Of a DNA stretch of 9,328 bases, positions 8,022 through 9,328 are shown in pieces (the first letter of the stretch is position 1; each line of letters starts with the position of its first letter). Source of the stretch: CBDCWA01 sp046048295 (lineage in GTDB: Bacteria > Pseudomonadota > Alphaproteobacteria > Rhizobiales > Hyphomicrobiaceae); NCBI GenBank assembly GCA_046048295.1, contig JBJOGJ010000157.1, forward strand, positions 1 to 9,328, read 5' to 3'. The position numbers were made by a program, and so were the translations under genes. The notes under the pieces are model-generated. The model saw only the letters and a program-made list of their open reading frames with translations. It did not search any database and had not been told where the DNA came from.

Positions 8022-8031
8022 CTTCTCCCTT
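8022..8031 (-). promoter_or_regulatory. Ribosome binding site of the receptor gene
   Basis: On the minus strand AAGGGAGAAG precedes the ATG at 8018, leaving about six bases from the GGAG core to the start codon. It is the strongest Shine-Dalgarno in the window and decides the start of the TonB-dependent receptor against the upstream in-frame ATG at 8084. Confidence 0.75.
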
Positions 8032-8121
8032 CGAGTCGCCCGCGACCACCGCAGGTTCCCACCCGTGGCATCCATTCTCGCCACCGGCCGCGCGCATCGG
8101 CGGTAGCAAATCTTCGGATTA

Positions 8122-8140
8122 CCATAACCTCAGGGTATGG
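8122..8140. promoter_or_regulatory. Putative LysR-type operator (19-bp imperfect palindrome)
   Basis: The sequence CCATAACC-TCA-GGGTATGG is an inverted repeat matching at 7 of 8 positions per arm. Its centre reads ATA-N9-TAT, which contains the T-N11-A geometry expected of LysR-type binding sites. It lies about 104 bases upstream of the receptor start, a usual distance for an activator site, and is the most AT-rich symmetrical element in the gap. I could not place a convincing -35/-10 pair near it, which would agree with an activator-dependent promoter but proves nothing. Binding by the LysR protein at 4049-4954 is inference. Confidence 0.5.
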
Positions 8141-8316
8141 GTTGGGACGTCGTCAGTCCAGCAAGGTCGCGAAGTGTGCCGCCGGCCTATCGCCGCGTGC
8201 CGATATGCGCTTGCAGACAACTTCAGGCGAAAATCGCGGCGGGACGGTGTTTCCCGCCTTGCTCTGGGTCCCTCCGCTGCCCTTGCCAATCCCCAGCCAA
8301 CGCTGGAGCCGCAGCC

Positions 8317-8902
8317 ATGATCCAGTCCGGAGCTTCCGTGCCAGCAGTCGCGAAGTCCGACCTCGAGCGTGTGTTCGGTCTGCAGCGCGACCACCAGTGG
8401 ATGGTGAAGTCCAGCACTGCGTAGCAGCGCAAGGACATGCTGCGCAAGCTCAAGGCGGCTGTGGAGGACAGGGCCGACGACATCATCCGCGCGGTGCGGC
8501 AGGACACCCGCAAGCCCGATAATGAAATCCGTGTCACCGAAGTCCTCGACGTGCTCGCGAACATCCAGCGCAACATCGATTGCCTCGATGACTAGATGAA
8601 GCCCGTGGAGGTCCAGCCGAGCCTGAATCCTGCCGACAAGGCACGTATCGTGTACAAGTCGCCGGTGATCGTCGACGCCGATGCGGATGTGAGGAAGGTG
8701 GCCGCGGACCTTGCGGCCGCCAAGCCGTTCAACGGGGGACAGGCCTGCATCTGTCCCGACCATGCTGACCAATATCAGGCCTGACATGCTGATCATGCAG
8801 GAGGAGAGCTTCGGTCCCGTGGTGCCTGCCGTGACCTGCCGGTCGCTGGACGAAGTGATCGGCTTCATCTCCGGCCGCGACAAGCAGAAGGCCACTGGCT
8901 GA
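8317..8902 (+). pseudogene. Degraded aldehyde dehydrogenase gene
   Basis: This is the remains of an NAD(P)-dependent aldehyde dehydrogenase of about 450 codons, now under 600 bases. An ATG at 8317 with GGAG upstream starts a recognisable N-terminus; the frame is broken by TAG at 8422 and TAG at 8593 (before MKPVEVQPSLNPADKARIVY, where family members usually have a Trp). At about 8655/8656 an in-frame deletion joins ARIVY directly to KSPVIVDADADVRKVAADLAA, removing about 100 residues with the cofactor-binding fold and the LELGG motif carrying the catalytic Glu. The active-site Cys region GGQACICPD survives (Cys codon 8746-8748). Near 8760 a second deletion also shifts frame: LTNIRPDMLIMQEESFGPVVP continues in frame +2 and ends at TGA 8900-8902, before the conserved C-terminus. 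Residues between lesions remain well conserved, suggesting fairly recent decay. No function is expected. The large antisense open frame over it is only a shadow. Confidence 0.85.
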
Positions 8903-8915
8903 ACCACTGGCCTTC
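8887..8915 (-). terminator. Strong hairpin, likely terminator of the 8942 gene
   Basis: Twelve-base arms (8887-8898 and 8904-8915) pair with one mismatch around a five-base loop. On the minus strand the hairpin follows the stop codon of the gene ending at 8942 by about 26 bases, and is followed by a modestly T-rich stretch (TGCTTGTC), so it fits an intrinsic or bidirectional terminator, although the T-run is poor. It overlaps the last codons of the aldehyde dehydrogenase remnant, meaning the remnant's 3' truncation may have run up to this element. Confidence 0.55.
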
Positions 8916-8941
8916 AGCGCGGCAAAGGGCGGTACGCCTGC

Positions 8942-9328
8942 CTAGCGGCTCACCTGCACCACCGTTCCACTGCCCGGCGTGGCGACGCGGGCGCCGTTGC
9001 CGTCAGACACCACCTTGACCCAGAGTGCGTCCTTGGCCTTGTAGTAGGACGTGGCCGTCGCCTTGCGCAAGGCCTCAAGGCTGCCCTGCTCCGTGCCAGA
9101 GGCTGCAGCGGCGAAACCTGGCAACTCGAAGGTCACCCACGAACCGCCATCCAGTTCCGTGAGGTTGAGGTTCAGCGACGGCCTCTCGGTCACCACCCTG
9201 ATTTCGGTGCCGGCGCGCACGTTGCTGTTCTGCGTCACGGTGTAGTCGCGACCATTGCGGCTCAGGACCACCGGCAACTGCGCGGCCGGCGGCGGCGGTG
9301 CAGCGGGCGGAGCCCCAGCGGGACGGGG
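8942..9328 (-). CDS. Unrecognised protein, C-terminal part (5' end outside window)
   Basis: The frame is open from the right edge to a TAG at 8942, giving 128 residues of the C-terminus; there is no convincing start inside the window (the TTG at 9277 is internal to the open frame). It begins with a Pro/Ala/Gly-rich linker (about 17 residues, with four consecutive Pro), followed by a compact region of about 110 residues predicted to be mostly beta-strand, with LSRNGRDYTVTQNSNVRAGT, GGSWVTFELPGF, a helix-like SLEALRKATATSYYKAKDALWVKVV and a final GTVVQVSR. It has no Cys and no membrane segment. The linker and domain style suggest an exported or cell-envelope protein. The SYYKA-DALWVKV end faintly recalls C-termini of secreted beta-rich proteins such as G8-domain proteins, but I cannot assign a family. 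It ends about 40 bases from the ALDH remnant, with the hairpin at 8887-8915 between them. Confidence 0.75.
   Translation of the reverse strand, partial: PRPAGAPPAAPPPPAAQLPVVLSRNGRDYTVTQNSNVRAGTEIRVVTERPSLNLNLTELDGGSWVTFELPGFAAAASGTEQGSLEALRKATATSYYKAKDALWVKVVSDGNGARVATPGSGTVVQVSR

Larger units (their letters stand above)
8019..8316. other. Non-coding region between the divergent receptor operon and the ALDH remnant
   Basis: About 300 bases contain no credible gene. They should hold the promoter of the minus-strand receptor operon and, originally, that of the plus-strand aldehyde dehydrogenase. Besides the palindrome at 8122-8140, there is a 7-bp GC-rich stem (GGCGGGA at 8238-8244 pairing with TCCCGCC at 8252-8258, 7-base loop). 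Read on the minus strand, a short TTTT run follows it within a GCGATTTTCGC repeat, so it could weakly block transcription entering the operon. No clear sigma-70 boxes were identified on either strand. Confidence 0.5.

Noticed and set aside
8596..8784. A separate 62-residue gene starting MKPVEVQP
   Set aside because: It is the in-frame continuation of the broken aldehyde dehydrogenase after the TAG at 8593 and has no ribosome site of its own.
8119..8907. 262-codon open frame on the minus strand across the ALDH remnant and the operon upstream region
   Set aside because: The plus strand here has clear aldehyde dehydrogenase homology in pieces; the minus frame has no family features and would cover the putative operator.
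1..9328. CRISPR array, tRNA/rRNA, insertion sequence or long direct repeats
   Set aside because: Nothing of the kind was seen by eye: no regularly spaced repeats, no cloverleaf or rRNA stretch, no transposase and no terminal inverted repeats.

Overview
The window is high-GC DNA from a Gram-negative bacterium: it encodes an outer-membrane TonB-dependent receptor, two exported proteins with Sec-type signals or secretion hints, and tightly packed LysR/DadA/GGT/GltP genes. A proteobacterium (gamma- or alpha-, of the kind rich in ~1000-residue TonB-dependent receptors) fits best, but this is inferred from protein style and not from any marker gene.

Layout. From about 8018 down to the left edge, everything real lies on the minus strand and reads as one five-gene transcription unit: TonB-dependent receptor (8018-4998), LysR-type regulator (4954-4049), DadA-like FAD amino-acid dehydrogenase (4045-2687), periplasmic gamma-glutamyltransferase (2684-969) and a GltP/DctA-type dicarboxylate/glutamate symporter (972 to beyond base 1, cut by the window). 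Gaps are 43, 3, 2 and -4 bases. Upstream of the receptor, 8019-8316 is non-coding and carries a 19-bp imperfect palindrome (8122-8140) with LysR-type T-N11-A geometry, a plausible operator for the operon's own regulator. On the plus strand, 8317-8902 is a badly decayed aldehyde dehydrogenase: two in-frame stops, two internal deletions, a frameshift and a lost C-terminus. A strong hairpin at 8887-8915 separates it from the 3' end of an unrecognised minus-strand gene with a Pro/Ala-rich linker (8942 to beyond 9328).

How the genes may work together (inference): the receptor would bring a peptide-like or conjugated substrate across the outer membrane; the periplasmic GGT would release glutamate or a related acyl group from it; the symporter would take up the released dicarboxylic amino acid; the DadA-like enzyme would oxidise a D- or secondary amino acid; and the embedded LysR protein would sense a substrate or product. 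The GGT keeps its nucleophile and processing site but has lost two residues that hold the glutamyl alpha-amino group in classical enzymes, so the true acyl donor may not be an ordinary gamma-L-glutamyl compound. This combination is the most interesting part of the window.
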